Assembly (NCBI RefSeq): GCF_041821085.1
Contig: NZ_JBGUAZ010000002.1
Location: forward strand, 124,001 to 188,000
DNA from: Natrinema sp. HArc-T2
Lineage (GTDB): Archaea; Halobacteriota; Halobacteria; Halobacteriales; Natrialbaceae
Length of the DNA: 64,000 nt
Direction of reading: 5' to 3'
Each line of letters opens with the position of its first letter. Positions within the stretch are counted from its first letter, which is position 1. Positions 25,962-34,620 of this stretch are shown here, piece after piece. A program made the translations under genes and the position numbers. The notes beneath the pieces were generated by a model that saw only the letters and a list, made by a program, of their open reading frames with translations, made no database searches and had not been told where the DNA came from.

Positions 25962-27452
25962 TCAGAAACGACCCAACAGCGTCCCGACCAGCACCAGCAC
26001 CCACATCGCGGTTCCGACCAGCAGCATATCGTTGACCTTCGAGGCACGCGCTGCGCGTTTGGCCGCGCCACCGGCAATCAAGCCGAGCGCGATGACCACG
26101 AGCATCCGCTGGACGACGACCTCGAGCGGGAGGGTATCGACACCGAGCATGCCGTAATCGAGCCAGATCGCGACTGCGAGCGAGCCCGCGGCGACGATGG
26201 CGGCGTCGAGCCGCCGTGTCAGCCCACGTGCGATCAGGTACGTCGCCGTCGGGATACCGAGGCCGATCACCGGATAGAGCAACGCGGCGATCTGGTGGGG
26301 CGTAAGAAACGTCGCGCGGTGCTCGAGGACGATACCGCCCGCCCGCACGCCGAGCAACAGGGCGATGATAGCAAAGGCGAGCGCGAAGTGGCCACCCTCG
26401 AGGCGGGCGAACGCAGCCGCGAGACGGCGACGATCGGCGTCGGCCAAGTGGTCGTCGATGGCGGCGGCCGCCCGCTGACCGAGCCGGTCGATGACGTGGT
26501 CGGCGTCGGCGGTGCCGTGTGCGGCGCGCCTGCGGGCCCGGATGCCGACCAGCGTGGGCACGACGAGCAGGCCAGCGAGGTCGACCACCGTTGCCCAGCC
26601 GTCGGCGTCCGAGGAGTTGCTGTTCGCCAGATAGATGCGCTGCACGTCGTTTTTGGGATCGATCTGGGGATGGTCCATGAAATTGGACTCGACTTTTCGC
26701 TGGGCGGCCTGTGAGCCGTGGACCCGGTGGCGAAGCGTGAACCAGTCGAAGTGTTCGGAGTGAGTCTGCATGGCGACCCAGTCGTCGTCCTCGTTGGGAC
26801 TTTCATAGAGGCGAATGTGATAGCGCTGGCCGTAGTAGTCGCCGTCCTCGAGTTGGCGCGTCTCGGTCGTCCAGTAGCCGCTCTCGTTGGGACCGGGGTC
26901 GACGTAGGCGTAGCGAGTTCCGCCGTCGGCCTCACCCCAGTTGAACTCGGGCAGGCGGCTCCGTTGGCCGGTCGACGTGTCGTCGGTCGCGTTGGTGCTC
27001 GAGTCGTTCGACGCGTTGTGCGTCGAATTGTTCGACGCGGTCGCGACGGAGTCGTTCAGCGGCGTTTCGTTGCTCGAGTGGGTCTCGTTGTCGGTGCTGT
27101 TCCCGCCAACGAGGGCATACGTCTCTGAAACCGCTGCCTCCTCGGCGTCGTCGATCTCGGACCAGTCGCCGTCACTCGCTTCGACCAGCACCCGCTCGAC
27201 GTCCGCGACGTCACCGCGGACGATCACGTTGATCGGACTCCGTTTTTGAAACGCCTTGCGAGGGCTGAGATACTTCCAGAAGCCGCTCTCGGAGTCCTCG
27301 AACGAGACGAGGGGCGGTGTCGGCTGTGTGGTGTGGGTCGGCTCCGCGGCTGGCTGCTGGCTCGACGAGAGCGACAGTGCCATGGATGGTCCACCGATGA
27401 GCACGAACGCGAGGACGAACAGGACGGCCGCGATCACGAGCGAGCGACGCAT
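25962..27452 (-). CDS. Membrane protein with LssY_C-like external domain, hypothetical
   Basis: The 496-residue protein starts with a signal-like helix ([14 protein letters not shown]), has an external domain of about 270 residues with a Ser/Asn/Thr-rich insertion containing several Asn-x-Ser/Thr sequons, and then five or six membrane helices from about 300. The segment Pro-Ile-Asn-Val-Ile-Val-Arg-Gly-Asp and the later [12 protein letters not shown] and [10 protein letters not shown] recall LssY C-terminal domains, but I am not certain. The ATG at 27479 is an alternative start. Confidence 0.75.
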   Translation of the reverse strand: MRRSLVIAAVLFVLAFVLIGGPSMALSLSSSQQPAAEPTHTTQPTPPLVSFEDSESGFWKYLSPRKAFQKRSPINVIVRGDVADVERVLVEASDGDWSEIDDAEEAAVSETYALVGGNSTDNETHSSNETPLNDSVATASNNSTHNASNDSSTNATDDTSTGQRSRLPEFNWGEADGGTRYAYVDPGPNESGYWTTETRQLEDGDYYGQRYHIRLYESPNEDDDWVAMQTHSEHFDWFTLRHRVHGSQAAQRKVESNFMDHPQIDPKNDVQRIYLANSNSSDADGWATVVDLAGLLVVPTLVGIRARRRAAHGTADADHVIDRLGQRAAAAIDDHLADADRRRLAAAFARLEGGHFALAFAIIALLLGVRAGGIVLEHRATFLTPHQIAALLYPVIGLGIPTATYLIARGLTRRLDAAIVAAGSLAVAIWLDYGMLGVDTLPLEVVVQRMLVVIALGLIAGGAAKRAARASKVNDMLLVGTAMWVLVLVGTLLGRF

Positions 27453-27607
27453 GTCTCCATCAGTAGCGACAGGGGACATATCAAACTGTATGTACTGCGT
27501 CGACCCGTCGCGCAGAGAGAGTGACAGCCGACGGCCAACGGCCAATAGCTGGTCACGTCAGCGACCGGGACTCGAGGCGAGCGGACGCCGGTCTCGTCGG
27601 ACCCGGA

Positions 27608-28042
27608 TCAGTCCTCGACGTCGGGACCGACGGTGGTGACGGGAACGGGCGCTTCGCGGACGACTCGCTGTGAGACGCTGCCGACGACGTTGCGTTCGTA
27701 CTCGTCGCCGCTGGTTCCCATGACGATCAGGTCGGCATCGCTGTCTGCGGCGTAGTCGACGATACACTCGGCCGGATTCCCCGTCTCGACCGCCGTCTCC
27801 GTCTCGAGGTCGTACTCGGCGGCTCGCGTGACGGCGTCGTCGATCGCTTCGCGGGCGGTCGCGGCGAGGTCCTCGCGGACGCGCTCGACGCGGTCGTCGT
27901 CGAGGACGAGGAAGGCGCGGTCGTCGACGACCGAGAGGATGTGCAACGTGGCGTCTCGCGTGGCCGCGATATCGATCGCGTGGTCTGCGACGGTCGCCGC
28001 GTGCTCGCTGCCGTCAGTCGGGAACAGAATCGTCTCGTACAT
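27608..28042 (-). CDS. Universal stress protein (UspA family)
   Basis: This 144-residue single-domain Usp has Phe-Pro-Thr-Asp-Gly-Ser-Glu-His-Ala at the N terminus and the ATP-binding loop Gly-Thr-Ser-Gly-x9-Gly-Ser-Val-Ser near residues 108-122 (Met-Gly-Thr-Ser-Gly-Asp-Glu, then Val-Val-Gly-Ser-Val). Such proteins bind ATP and accumulate under stress. The start ATG at 28042 gives the standard length. Confidence 0.92.
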   Translation of the reverse strand: MYETILFPTDGSEHAATVADHAIDIAATRDATLHILSVVDDRAFLVLDDDRVERVREDLAATAREAIDDAVTRAAEYDLETETAVETGNPAECIVDYAADSDADLIVMGTSGDEYERNVVGSVSQRVVREAPVPVTTVGPDVED

Positions 28043-28127
28043 CGCTGTCTAGGCTGTCCTCTCGTCCCGATGGAAAAAGGGGTTTCCTTCCCTCTTCAAC
28101 GGTGGGAACGACTGGCCAGAGACAGCA

Positions 28128-28490
28128 TCAGACGCCCGGAATTCCGAGCGCGTCGGGTGTGACGAAGCCGATCGCGGCGAACAGATAGACGATCGCGACT
28201 GCGACGATCCAGGCGACGAAGCCGATCGCGACGGCCGCACCCCAGCCGCCGGGGTAGCGCCAGTTGATGACGCCGACCCAGACGACAAGCATCAACAACA
28301 CACCCAGGATCGGGATCCAGCCGACGAAGAAACTCGTGATCGCCCAGGCGATCGCGCCGATCAGTGCGGTTACGGCTGCGTTCGCAAAGCCCGCATCCCT
28401 GTCCAACACCAGTCGCACGCCCGCGAGGATGCCGATCGTCCCCACGAGCAGACTCAGGACGAAGATCAGGATAGAATCCGCAGCAGCCAT
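28128..28490 (-). CDS. Four-helix membrane protein, hypothetical
   Basis: The 120-residue protein consists of four hydrophobic helices (about 6-28, 36-54, 58-75, 86-108) with short polar loops such as Asn-Trp-Arg-Tyr-Pro-Gly-Gly-Trp. It has no recognisable catalytic residues. It starts 1 bp after the stop of the amphi-Trp gene on the same strand, so the two are probably co-transcribed and may act together at the membrane. Confidence 0.8.
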   Translation of the reverse strand: MAAADSILIFVLSLLVGTIGILAGVRLVLDRDAGFANAAVTALIGAIAWAITSFFVGWIPILGVLLMLVVWVGVINWRYPGGWGAAVAIGFVAWIVAVAIVYLFAAIGFVTPDALGIPGV

Positions 28491-28491
28491 G

Positions 28492-28731
28492 TTACCGTTT
28501 CCAGCTCAGTTCGATGTCGATCGTTTCGCGGTCCCCGCGGAGCATCGACGACCGCTCGACCACTTCCACCGACACGTCGAGCGTCTCCGGTGGCGTCAGC
28601 GCGACGTTCTTGTTCCCGACCGGAACGGTGACTTGCTCGTCGCCCTGCTCGAACTCCGCTGCGAGGTCCCGAAGGTAGGCGGCGAATTCGTCTCGTGACA
28701 GTGTTTCGTCGGCGGTCGTCCGTTGGGCCAT
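28492..28731 (-). CDS. amphi-Trp domain-containing protein
   Basis: The 79-residue protein has the small amphi-Trp fold: an N-terminal helix (Ser-Arg-Asp-Glu-Phe-Ala-Ala-Tyr-Leu-Arg-Asp-Leu-Ala) followed by beta strands ending in Ile-Glu-Leu-Ser-Trp. The family is widespread in haloarchaea and has no assigned biochemical role. The start ATG at 28731 is preferred because the upstream extension is basic. Confidence 0.85.
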   Translation of the reverse strand: MAQRTTADETLSRDEFAAYLRDLAAEFEQGDEQVTVPVGNKNVALTPPETLDVSVEVVERSSMLRGDRETIDIELSWKR

Positions 28732-28841
28732 GCGGGGGTATGACGGTCGTATCCGCAAAAGTATGGGCAACGAACGGCATCCTAACACGGTGTTACTGGA
28801 CCGACCGCCGCTGTAACAGTTCAGTGCCGTAGAAAGTGATG

Positions 28842-29843
28842 CTAAAACAGATTCGCCTGTTGATGGACCGAAATGCCGTCGGGCGTGATCTCGTACGGTT
28901 TTTTCTCCCGAGAGTGGTTCGCATCGCGGATTTTCTGGATTTCGACTGCCATTCTGGTCTCGCGGAAGTCGTCCGGTCGAACGTACTGCAAGACCATGAC
29001 AGCGTCGGTGAGGTACTCGACGATCCCATACCGCGAGGCGTAGGCCGTCTCCGCTGCGGCTTCGCTCGTTAGCAACGCGGTGACGCCTGCATCCTTCAGA
29101 CTGCGGGCGAAATCATATATTTCGTTGCGCCGTTTCGCCCGATCCTCGTACATCATCTCGAGCAACGAAACCGAATCCAACACGAGCCGCGAAGCGCCGA
29201 ACTCCTCAACGAGTGCCGGCAGTTCGTTACGGATCGACGCCAGACTGTTTGCCATCTCGATCGGATCGACGTCGACGACTGCGAGCTGTCTGTCGGCGAC
29301 GTACTCGTCGAACGCGTATCCCTTCTCGGTCGCGCTGCTAATAACCCGGTCGCGGCTCTCCTCAAGTGTGATGAAAACCGCGCGCTCGCCGTGCTCGAGG
29401 CCGTGGTGAAGAAACTGCAGTCCAAACGTGGTCTTCCCGGTGCCGGCACTACCCATGACGACGATCAGCGAGCGTTCGGGAACGCCACCCTGAATCATCC
29501 GGTCGAGTCCGTCGATACCGAGGTCGAGTCGGGGAAGGTCCGAATCGAGTTCCGCGTCGAAATCGGGCTCGTCGCCACCCAGAACGAAATCGAGGTCGTC
29601 GAAGCCCGCCGGTCCCACAGGGTCGTCGCTGTCGTCGTCAGCGTCGACTGGCGGTCCGACGTCCCGAAGCGCCGTATCGAAGTCATCATCGAACAGGGCC
29701 CCGTCGTCGCCGTCGGCTTCGCCCTCGTCGGTCGTGGGCGACTCGTCACCGTCCTCGTCTTCGTCCTCGAGTGCGCGGTCGAACCAGTCGTCCTCGTCAC
29801 CCACGGCGACCACCTGTGGTCCGTCGACGGATGCGACAGTCAC
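28842..29843 (-). CDS. KaiC/RAD55-like ATPase with acidic N-terminal region
   Basis: The 333-residue protein has a very acidic, probably disordered N-terminal region (1-105, many Asp/Glu) and one RecA-type domain: Walker A Gly-Ser-Ala-Gly-Thr-Gly-Lys-Thr-Thr at 131-139 and Walker B Arg-Leu-Val-Leu-Asp-Ser near 219. It resembles archaeal KaiC-like signalling ATPases, which dock with sensory or motility systems. The start is a GTG at 29843; a GTG 39 bp further in is an alternative. It is divergent from NAD kinase with a 203-bp intergenic region. Confidence 0.87.
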   Translation of the reverse strand: MTVASVDGPQVVAVGDEDDWFDRALEDEDEDGDESPTTDEGEADGDDGALFDDDFDTALRDVGPPVDADDDSDDPVGPAGFDDLDFVLGGDEPDFDAELDSDLPRLDLGIDGLDRMIQGGVPERSLIVVMGSAGTGKTTFGLQFLHHGLEHGERAVFITLEESRDRVISSATEKGYAFDEYVADRQLAVVDVDPIEMANSLASIRNELPALVEEFGASRLVLDSVSLLEMMYEDRAKRRNEIYDFARSLKDAGVTALLTSEAAAETAYASRYGIVEYLTDAVMVLQYVRPDDFRETRMAVEIQKIRDANHSREKKPYEITPDGISVHQQANLF

Positions 29844-30046
29844 AGACGAGAGAAGCTGCCGACTGCTTGGCTACTCGTACCGGCGGCAAGATGACGGGAA
29901 GATGCGAGCTGACAGACACCATACGAAACACGGCGACGGGGTCGTCGTGGCTGTTCACGTGCCCGGAGACGTTCCAGCCGGATTAACCTTGTTGCCGCGG
30001 CGAGACAAGCGTGGGTTTTTGATCACGGGGCGGGAAGCCGCCGACG

Positions 30047-30883
30047 ATGGACGTCGCCGTCGGAATCGTCGCTCAACGGAACAACGAACGCGCACAGGCA
30101 CTCGCCGCGACCCTCGTCGACACCCTCGAGCACGAGGGCGCACGCGTCGTCGTCGACGAGCTAACCGGCGAGGCGGTCGACGCGACCGCCGTCCCGGTCG
30201 CCGCGATGACAGACCGCGATCTCGTCGTGAGTATCGGCGGCGACGGAACGCTGCTGTTCGTCGCCCGCGAGGTCAGCCCTACGCCGATTCTCGGCGTCAA
30301 TCTGGGTGAAGTTGGCTTTCTCAACGCTGTCGCCCCCGACGACGCGCTCGCTGTCGTCACCGATCTCGTTGCCGACCTCGAGGAAGCGGGCACCGTCGAT
30401 GGACGCGAACTGGCACGGCTGCAGGCGACGGGCGTTGACACAGAGTGGACGCTCGAGCCCGCGCTCAACGAGGTGGTCGTCCACGGTCCCCGGCGAGGTC
30501 ACGGTGGCGGTGCGACCATCGAGATCCGTGTCGACGGCCAGCAGTACGCCGAGAGTCACGTCGATGGCGTCCTCGTGGCCACGCCGTCGGGCTCGACCGC
30601 GTACAACCTGAGCGAGGGTGGCCCGCTCGTTCACCCGTCAGCCGACGTACTCGTCGTCACGCAGATGGCCGCGACCGAGTCGATGCCGCCGCTGGTGGTC
30701 GAACCGGACACCGAACTCACGCTGACCGTCTCCGGAACCGACACCGCCTATGTGATCAGCGACGGGCGCAACCGACAGCAACTCGAACCGCCCGCGACGG
30801 TCTCGATCTCGCTTGCGGACGAATCCGTCACGCTCGTCGGGCCACAGGCGAACTTCTTCGATGGGCTCGACAAACTCGAATGA
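30047..30883 (+). CDS. nadK: NAD kinase
   Basis: This 278-residue enzyme phosphorylates NAD (possibly NADH) to NADP. The diagnostic Gly-Gly-Asp-Gly-Thr is at residues 64-68, followed by Asn-Leu-Gly-x-Val-Gly-Phe-Leu and the Asn-Glu motif in Ala-Leu-Asn-Glu-Val-Val, and Thr-Pro-Ser-Gly-Ser-Thr-Ala-Tyr-Asn-Leu-Ser near 184. It completes a set of NAD genes in this window. The gene ends at 30883, a few bases before a palindromic repeat and a convergent cold-shock gene. Confidence 0.93.
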   Translation: MDVAVGIVAQRNNERAQALAATLVDTLEHEGARVVVDELTGEAVDATAVPVAAMTDRDLVVSIGGDGTLLFVAREVSPTPILGVNLGEVGFLNAVAPDDALAVVTDLVADLEEAGTVDGRELARLQATGVDTEWTLEPALNEVVVHGPRRGHGGGATIEIRVDGQQYAESHVDGVLVATPSGSTAYNLSEGGPLVHPSADVLVVTQMAATESMPPLVVEPDTELTLTVSGTDTAYVISDGRNRQQLEPPATVSISLADESVTLVGPQANFFDGLDKLE

Positions 30884-30889
30884 ATCCGC

Positions 30890-30974
30890 TCGGACGGACT
30901 ACTGTCAGTCAGTGCCGGTGGGACCGCAGGGCGGTCGCGGTCCCACCGGTCAATCGTGACAGCAAACCGTATCA
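30890..30974. repeat. Palindromic convergent-gap repeat, copy B
   Basis: This copy has the cleanest stem: CCGGTGGGACCGC at 30915-30927 pairs perfectly with GCGGTCCCACCGG at 30937-30949 around a 9-nt loop, and outer arms ACTGTCAG and CTGACAG-like GTGACAGC extend it. It is inverted relative to copies C and D. It fills the gap between nadK and the convergent cspA. Confidence 0.8.
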
Positions 30975-31037
30975 GTAGTCGACTGTAGAAACGTACTGAA
31001 AATTGTCCGTCAGTCGTACCGCCGGACGCAGTCAGTC

Positions 31038-31232
31038 TTAGTTACGGACGACGTTCGTCGCGCGTGGGCCTTTGGGGGCCTGTTCGATGTCGAATTCGAT
31101 CTCGGTGCCTTCTTCGAGGTCCGGTCCGCCAACGTCCTCCATGTGGAAGAATACGTCGTCGTCCGCGTCGTCCGTCGAAATGAAACCGTAGCCGCCTGTG
31201 TCGTTGAAGAAATCAACGTTACCTTTCGCCAT
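31038..31232 (-). CDS. cspA: Cold-shock domain protein
   Basis: The 64-residue CSD protein has RNP1 Gly-Gly-Tyr-Gly-Phe-Ile-Ser and RNP2 Asp-Val-Phe-Phe-His-Met, so it should bind single-stranded RNA or DNA as a chaperone. I chose the ATG at 31232 (Met-Ala-Lys-Gly-Asn-Val-Asp-Phe-Phe), the normal family start. It is divergent in orientation from nothing close and is followed in its 3' gap by palindromic repeat B. Confidence 0.93.
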   Translation of the reverse strand: MAKGNVDFFNDTGGYGFISTDDADDDVFFHMEDVGGPDLEEGTEIEFDIEQAPKGPRATNVVRN

Positions 31233-31319
31233 TACAAACAAACGTACGCCCAGTACACGGATAACACTTGCGAGGGTGATAGTACCACGATCGTGAAACG
31301 TCACCGTTCCCGGCGACCG

Positions 31320-31973
31320 TTACCGCTCGCCCTCGACGAGCCGTGCGATGTGTTCCGGCGGCACCGCACCACGGGCGACGTGGCCGTCCGAGACGAACGT
31401 CGGCACACCGGTGATCCCCCGTTGGGAAGCCTTGGCGAACCGCTCCTCGAGTGCCGCTCGGCGGTCGTCGTCCGCGACCGCGTCGCGGATCTCGTCGGTC
31501 GGCAGGTCGACGTCGGCAGCGAGCTCGGCGAGAACGTCGACATCGCCGATGTCGCGGCCATCCTGCCACAGCGCGGTGTAGATCGCTTCGTCGAACGCCG
31601 CCCACTGGTCGGGATACTCGGTTTTGACGTACCACGAAGCCACCTGCGCGTTGAACGAGTCAACGTCGGTCGCGATCTCCTGGGCCATCTCGACGCCGTA
31701 TTCGTCCTGCAGCCGGTGGACGTTCCGTCTCGCCTGCTCGTAATACTGGTCGTCTTTCCCGTCGGCGACATCGTGGTCGATCGAGCCGTCCGGGTTGCGT
31801 TTGCCACGGCGCAGATCGAAGGGATGCCACTCGACGACAAGCGGCTGGTCGCGATCCTCGCGGTACTGGGCGAGCGAGCGCGTTCCCAGATAGCAGAACG
31901 GACAGACGTAGTCGGCGTAGATCTCGAGTCGATCCGCACCGTCCGGCGTCGATCCGGTATCAGCGTCGGTCAT
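31320..31973 (-). CDS. DsbA-family oxidoreductase (FrnE-like)
   Basis: The 217-residue thioredoxin-fold protein has Cys24-Pro-Phe-Cys27 after the first strand, a helical insertion, and the cis-Pro loop Gly-Val-Pro-Thr-Phe near residue 195. This matches FrnE/DsbA-like proteins that catalyse disulfide exchange. There is no signal peptide, so it acts in the cytoplasm. The ATG at 31973 gives a typical length. Confidence 0.9.
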   Translation of the reverse strand: MTDADTGSTPDGADRLEIYADYVCPFCYLGTRSLAQYREDRDQPLVVEWHPFDLRRGKRNPDGSIDHDVADGKDDQYYEQARRNVHRLQDEYGVEMAQEIATDVDSFNAQVASWYVKTEYPDQWAAFDEAIYTALWQDGRDIGDVDVLAELAADVDLPTDEIRDAVADDDRRAALEERFAKASQRGITGVPTFVSDGHVARGAVPPEHIARLVEGER

Positions 31974-32110
31974 AGCTCCGATAGGGAGTCACGAAAGAAA
32001 AGTCGCTGGGCACCGGCAGGGACGGAGTGGCACAGCCCGCGTCCGATGGACGAGCAACGACGGACTCGAGACGGGACGGACAGGATATCGTGTTACCGGC
32101 GACCGTCCGA

Positions 32111-32878
32111 TCAGCTCTCCGTTTCGGGGGCTGTCGCGTCGGCGGTGTCCGACTCGGTCACGTCCGGCAGGTTCGGATCGCGGTAGGGATTGCGACCGTA
32201 GGCCGGAAGTTCGTCCTCGAGTTGCGATTTCAGGACGCGGCGCAAGCGATTCAGACTCGTCGTATCGAGCCCGTATTCGGCTGCGAGGCGCTTGAACGCC
32301 TCCTCGTCGGTGATGTCGTGGGCCCGATACTGGGCGAACAGTTCTTCCATGCGGTCGGCGGACAGCGACTGCGCGTCGATCTCGTCGAGTCCGAAGTACT
32401 GCTGGCGGTCGACGTCGACGACGTGGCGGATCACCACGAGCGCGACCTTTTCGATCGCTCGCTGGCTGCCGAACTCGGTGAGGTCGATCTCGTCCATGAC
32501 GCCGAGTGCGAGATCGCGCTGCCACGGCGTCACCTCCAAGGCGTTACACAGCGCCTGCGTGGTTCGCAACCGATCGAGGCGATGAGCGCGCTCGCTGTAG
32601 CCCGGCGTCGCCGCGTGCTGTTCGTCGTGAAGACGGCGGACGCTCTCGGAAAGATCCGCGTCAGGCGAGTCGGCGCGACCGATGACGGTCGCACTCGGCG
32701 TGACGACGCCCCACTGGCGAACCGTCGAATCGCGCTGGACCTCCGCCCGCGAAAGTGCCCCAGACCCGGGCCGGGTCTCGAGGCGACGCTCGCGGTCGAG
32801 ATCGTACTCGACGCCGTCCGTGCTGGCCGTATCCGCCGCAGGAGGACGACCAGGGTCGGCACCGTCGTCGTGCATCAT
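32111..32878 (-). CDS. Haloarchaeal RNA polymerase epsilon-subunit-like protein
   Basis: The 255-residue protein matches proteins annotated in haloarchaea as RNA polymerase subunit epsilon. The conserved segment Ser-Thr-Val-Arg-Gln-Trp-Gly-Val-Val-Thr-Pro-Ser-Ala near residue 51 is followed by a TFB-like cyclin-type helical region (Ala-Leu-Cys-Asn-Ala-Leu-Glu-Val-Thr-Pro-Trp-Gln, Ala-Ile-Glu-Lys-Val-Ala-Leu-Val-Val-Ile-Arg-His-Val). The C-terminal part ends in Asn-Arg-Leu-Arg-Arg-Val-Leu-Lys and an acidic tail. Its role in transcription is not demonstrated; the name is historical. The start may be the first or second of two adjacent ATGs. Confidence 0.75.
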   Translation of the reverse strand: MMHDDGADPGRPPAADTASTDGVEYDLDRERRLETRPGSGALSRAEVQRDSTVRQWGVVTPSATVIGRADSPDADLSESVRRLHDEQHAATPGYSERAHRLDRLRTTQALCNALEVTPWQRDLALGVMDEIDLTEFGSQRAIEKVALVVIRHVVDVDRQQYFGLDEIDAQSLSADRMEELFAQYRAHDITDEEAFKRLAAEYGLDTTSLNRLRRVLKSQLEDELPAYGRNPYRDPNLPDVTESDTADATAPETES

Positions 32879-33023
32879 CTGTCGGTCGGAGGGGGAGCGT
32901 GAAAAAGGCTCGCTCCGAACGGGAGACGTTTCAGCCGGACTGACAGCGCCACTAACAGGTCTGTGGCGTGACTCGACGATAACCAGCGCGATCGCTCCGT
33001 GTTCAGAGTATAGCCCGCGAAAA

Positions 33024-33070
33024 GCCCTTCGTAGCTTTACCTTGTGACCAGAAGCACTTAAAGAACGGCA
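33024..33070 (+). repeat. TATA-containing direct repeat R1
   Basis: This copy carries GCCCTTCGTAGCTT, then ACCTTGTGACCAGA and CACTTAAAGAACGG. The TTA of ACTTAAAG (33058-33060) is the stop codon of the minus-strand nucleotidyltransferase, whose last residues Ser-Ala-Val-Leu are therefore partly encoded in the repeat. It matches R2-R4. Confidence 0.8.
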
Positions 33071-33993
33071 GACTGTTCGGTCGCGGCGATCACCTCATTG
33101 ACGAACCCATCCAGCCGCGCGGGATCGGGACCGGCCCGCGCGTGCACGTCGGGATCGATCATCGTCGGCGGCTGTGCGAACTCCCGACCGACGGCGTCGC
33201 CGATCGTGGCGTCGCCCTCGCCGGCTCGTTTTCGCTCGAGTAACTCACGAGCGCGGTCGATCCGCTCGGGGTCGAAAACAGCGGGAGCCTGCTCACGGAG
33301 GAACGTCTCGAACGCGAGCGCTGGCAGATCGTGCGTGTCGCGCTCGCCGGTCGCTTTGAGGTAGTAGGCGGCCATCGCCGCGCGGCAGATCGTCAGGTTT
33401 CGCTTGACTGTGGGTTTCGTCTGTGTCTCCTGAAATCGCTCGTCGTCAGCCGACACCGTCATCGTGCCGTCGTCGGTTTCGACGACGAACGTCTGGCCGT
33501 CTGCCTCGCGAATCGGAAAGAGTTCGTCGTCACTGCGGACCAGATGGTGCGAGATGTACTTGCGATAGTTGCTCGTCGCAATGCCGCGCCACGTATGATA
33601 GAGGTCGATCGGGTTGTACGTCCGTTTGACGTAGGCAGCGAGGTCGTCAGGCTCGTAGACGGCCCGATAGCGGAGCGGACTGCGAACCAGGTCGATTGCA
33701 CCCTCGTTCGAGTCGGCGAGCAGTCGCGCGAACGTCCGCACGTCCCAGCCCTGGTACTCGAACGCGCCGCAGTCTTCGACGATGGTCTCGGGCGGGCGCT
33801 CGAGGTGCGCGTACCGGCGTAAATCGGTCGATACGAAGACGAAACCTACGTCGTAATCGCTGTCGGGACTCGCCCCACCCCAGGCGTGGCTCCCACGGGC
33901 GACCGCCAGCGGGACCGCGACGTCGTGTTCGCGTTCGATCGCCGTCAAGTGGTCGTCGACGGTCTCGTGGACGTGTGGTGGAACAGTAGCCAT
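33058..33993 (-). CDS. RlaP-like nucleotidyltransferase (DNA polymerase beta superfamily)
   Basis: This 311-residue COG3541-type nucleotidyltransferase has the pol-beta head Gly-Ser-His-Ala-Trp-Gly-Gly-Ala near residue 34 with the catalytic Asp46-x-Asp48 in Asp-Ser-Asp-Tyr-Asp-Val-Gly-Phe. The C-terminal helical half includes Lys-Tyr-Ile-Ser-His-His-Leu and Thr-Val-Lys-Arg-Asn-Leu. RlaP relatives have been proposed to act in RNA repair by adding a nucleotide to damaged ends; the substrate here is unknown and no RNA ligase is adjacent. The ATG at 33993 is chosen because the family begins close to the head. The gene lies exactly between direct repeats R1 and R2. Confidence 0.82.
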   Translation of the reverse strand: MATVPPHVHETVDDHLTAIEREHDVAVPLAVARGSHAWGGASPDSDYDVGFVFVSTDLRRYAHLERPPETIVEDCGAFEYQGWDVRTFARLLADSNEGAIDLVRSPLRYRAVYEPDDLAAYVKRTYNPIDLYHTWRGIATSNYRKYISHHLVRSDDELFPIREADGQTFVVETDDGTMTVSADDERFQETQTKPTVKRNLTICRAAMAAYYLKATGERDTHDLPALAFETFLREQAPAVFDPERIDRARELLERKRAGEGDATIGDAVGREFAQPPTMIDPDVHARAGPDPARLDGFVNEVIAATEQSAVL

Positions 33994-34040
33994 GGCTGTG
34001 GCTCGAAGAACGGAAGACGAGAGAAAACCGGGTGCCAAAT

Positions 34041-34083
34041 GCCCTTCGTAGCTTCACCTTGTGACCAGAGGCACTTAAAGAGG
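34041..34083 (+). repeat. TATA-containing direct repeat R2
   Basis: It shares GCCCTTCGTAGCTT, ACCTTGTGACCAGA and GCACTTAAAGA with R1, with only two substitutions over about 41 bp. It lies 48 bp upstream of the nucleotidyltransferase start, on the other side of that gene from R1. Confidence 0.8.
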
Positions 34084-34162
34084 AGTTGGAGCGCGACGGC
34101 CACGCCATGACGCGTATTGTAACGTCGTAACTACCAGTTGGGGTCCCAGAGAACGACCGTCA

Positions 34163-34218
34163 CCCCGTCATAGCTCTACCTTGTGACCAGAGATACTTAA
34201 AGAATGAACGGCTCGAGC
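34163..34218 (+). repeat. TATA-containing direct repeat R3
   Basis: CCCGTCATAGCTC, ACCTTGTGACCAGAGA and ACTTAAAGAATG, followed by GCTCGAGCC. Its flanks match R4 better than R1 and R2, so the four copies form two pairs. Confidence 0.8.
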
Positions 34219-34242
34219 CGCAGTCGATCTCGACGCTGCGAC

Positions 34243-34482
34243 CTAGAGATATAGTTCAGCCAAATATTGTATGGAATAATGGCTGCCCTCCGCGCCGCTC
34301 TCTTCGAGTGGGGCCGAGAGAGAATTGCCAGCGTCGTCATCGCTAGAGTGGCTGTCGCCCTTAGAGTGGCTGTCTCCCTTGCTCACCGCGTCACCGACGA
34401 GGTTCTGGCTGGGGTGGGAGCAACGGTGCGATTCGCCATCGCTCTCATCACTTCGCGGGCGATCATCGACCGGCTCATCCAT
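34243..34482 (-). CDS. Doubtful small acidic protein
   Basis: A 79-residue frame (Met-Asp-Glu-Pro-Val-Asp-Asp-Arg) is acidic and Ser/His-rich and contains the internal duplication Lys-Gly-Asp-Ser-His-Ser. It lies between R3 and R4, with no clear promoter and no recognisable domain. It may be a decayed or chance frame; it is listed because the 758-bp region 33994-34751 otherwise holds only the repeats. Confidence 0.25.
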   Translation of the reverse strand: MDEPVDDRPRSDESDGESHRCSHPSQNLVGDAVSKGDSHSKGDSHSSDDDAGNSLSAPLEESGAEGSHYSIQYLAELYL

Positions 34483-34515
34483 CGCTCGAGTGACTCCTCT
34501 ATAGTAACAACTGAA

Positions 34516-34556
34516 ACGGGCTGCTGTCACTGGTACCGGCACACACCCGTATGGCG
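34516..34556. repeat. Degenerate fragment of the convergent-gap palindrome
   Basis: ACGGGCTGCTGTCAC and ACACCCGTAT resemble the ends of the family at 46341-46426, with the central stem missing. The preceding CTATAGTAACAACTG matches the left tip of palindrome family 2. The piece looks like a recombination remnant. Confidence 0.35.
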
Positions 34557-34620
34557 AGTCACAAGTGCACCGGCAATGACAGACGCACCGCTGAAAAGGC
34601 AACATCCGGAGAACGACGAC

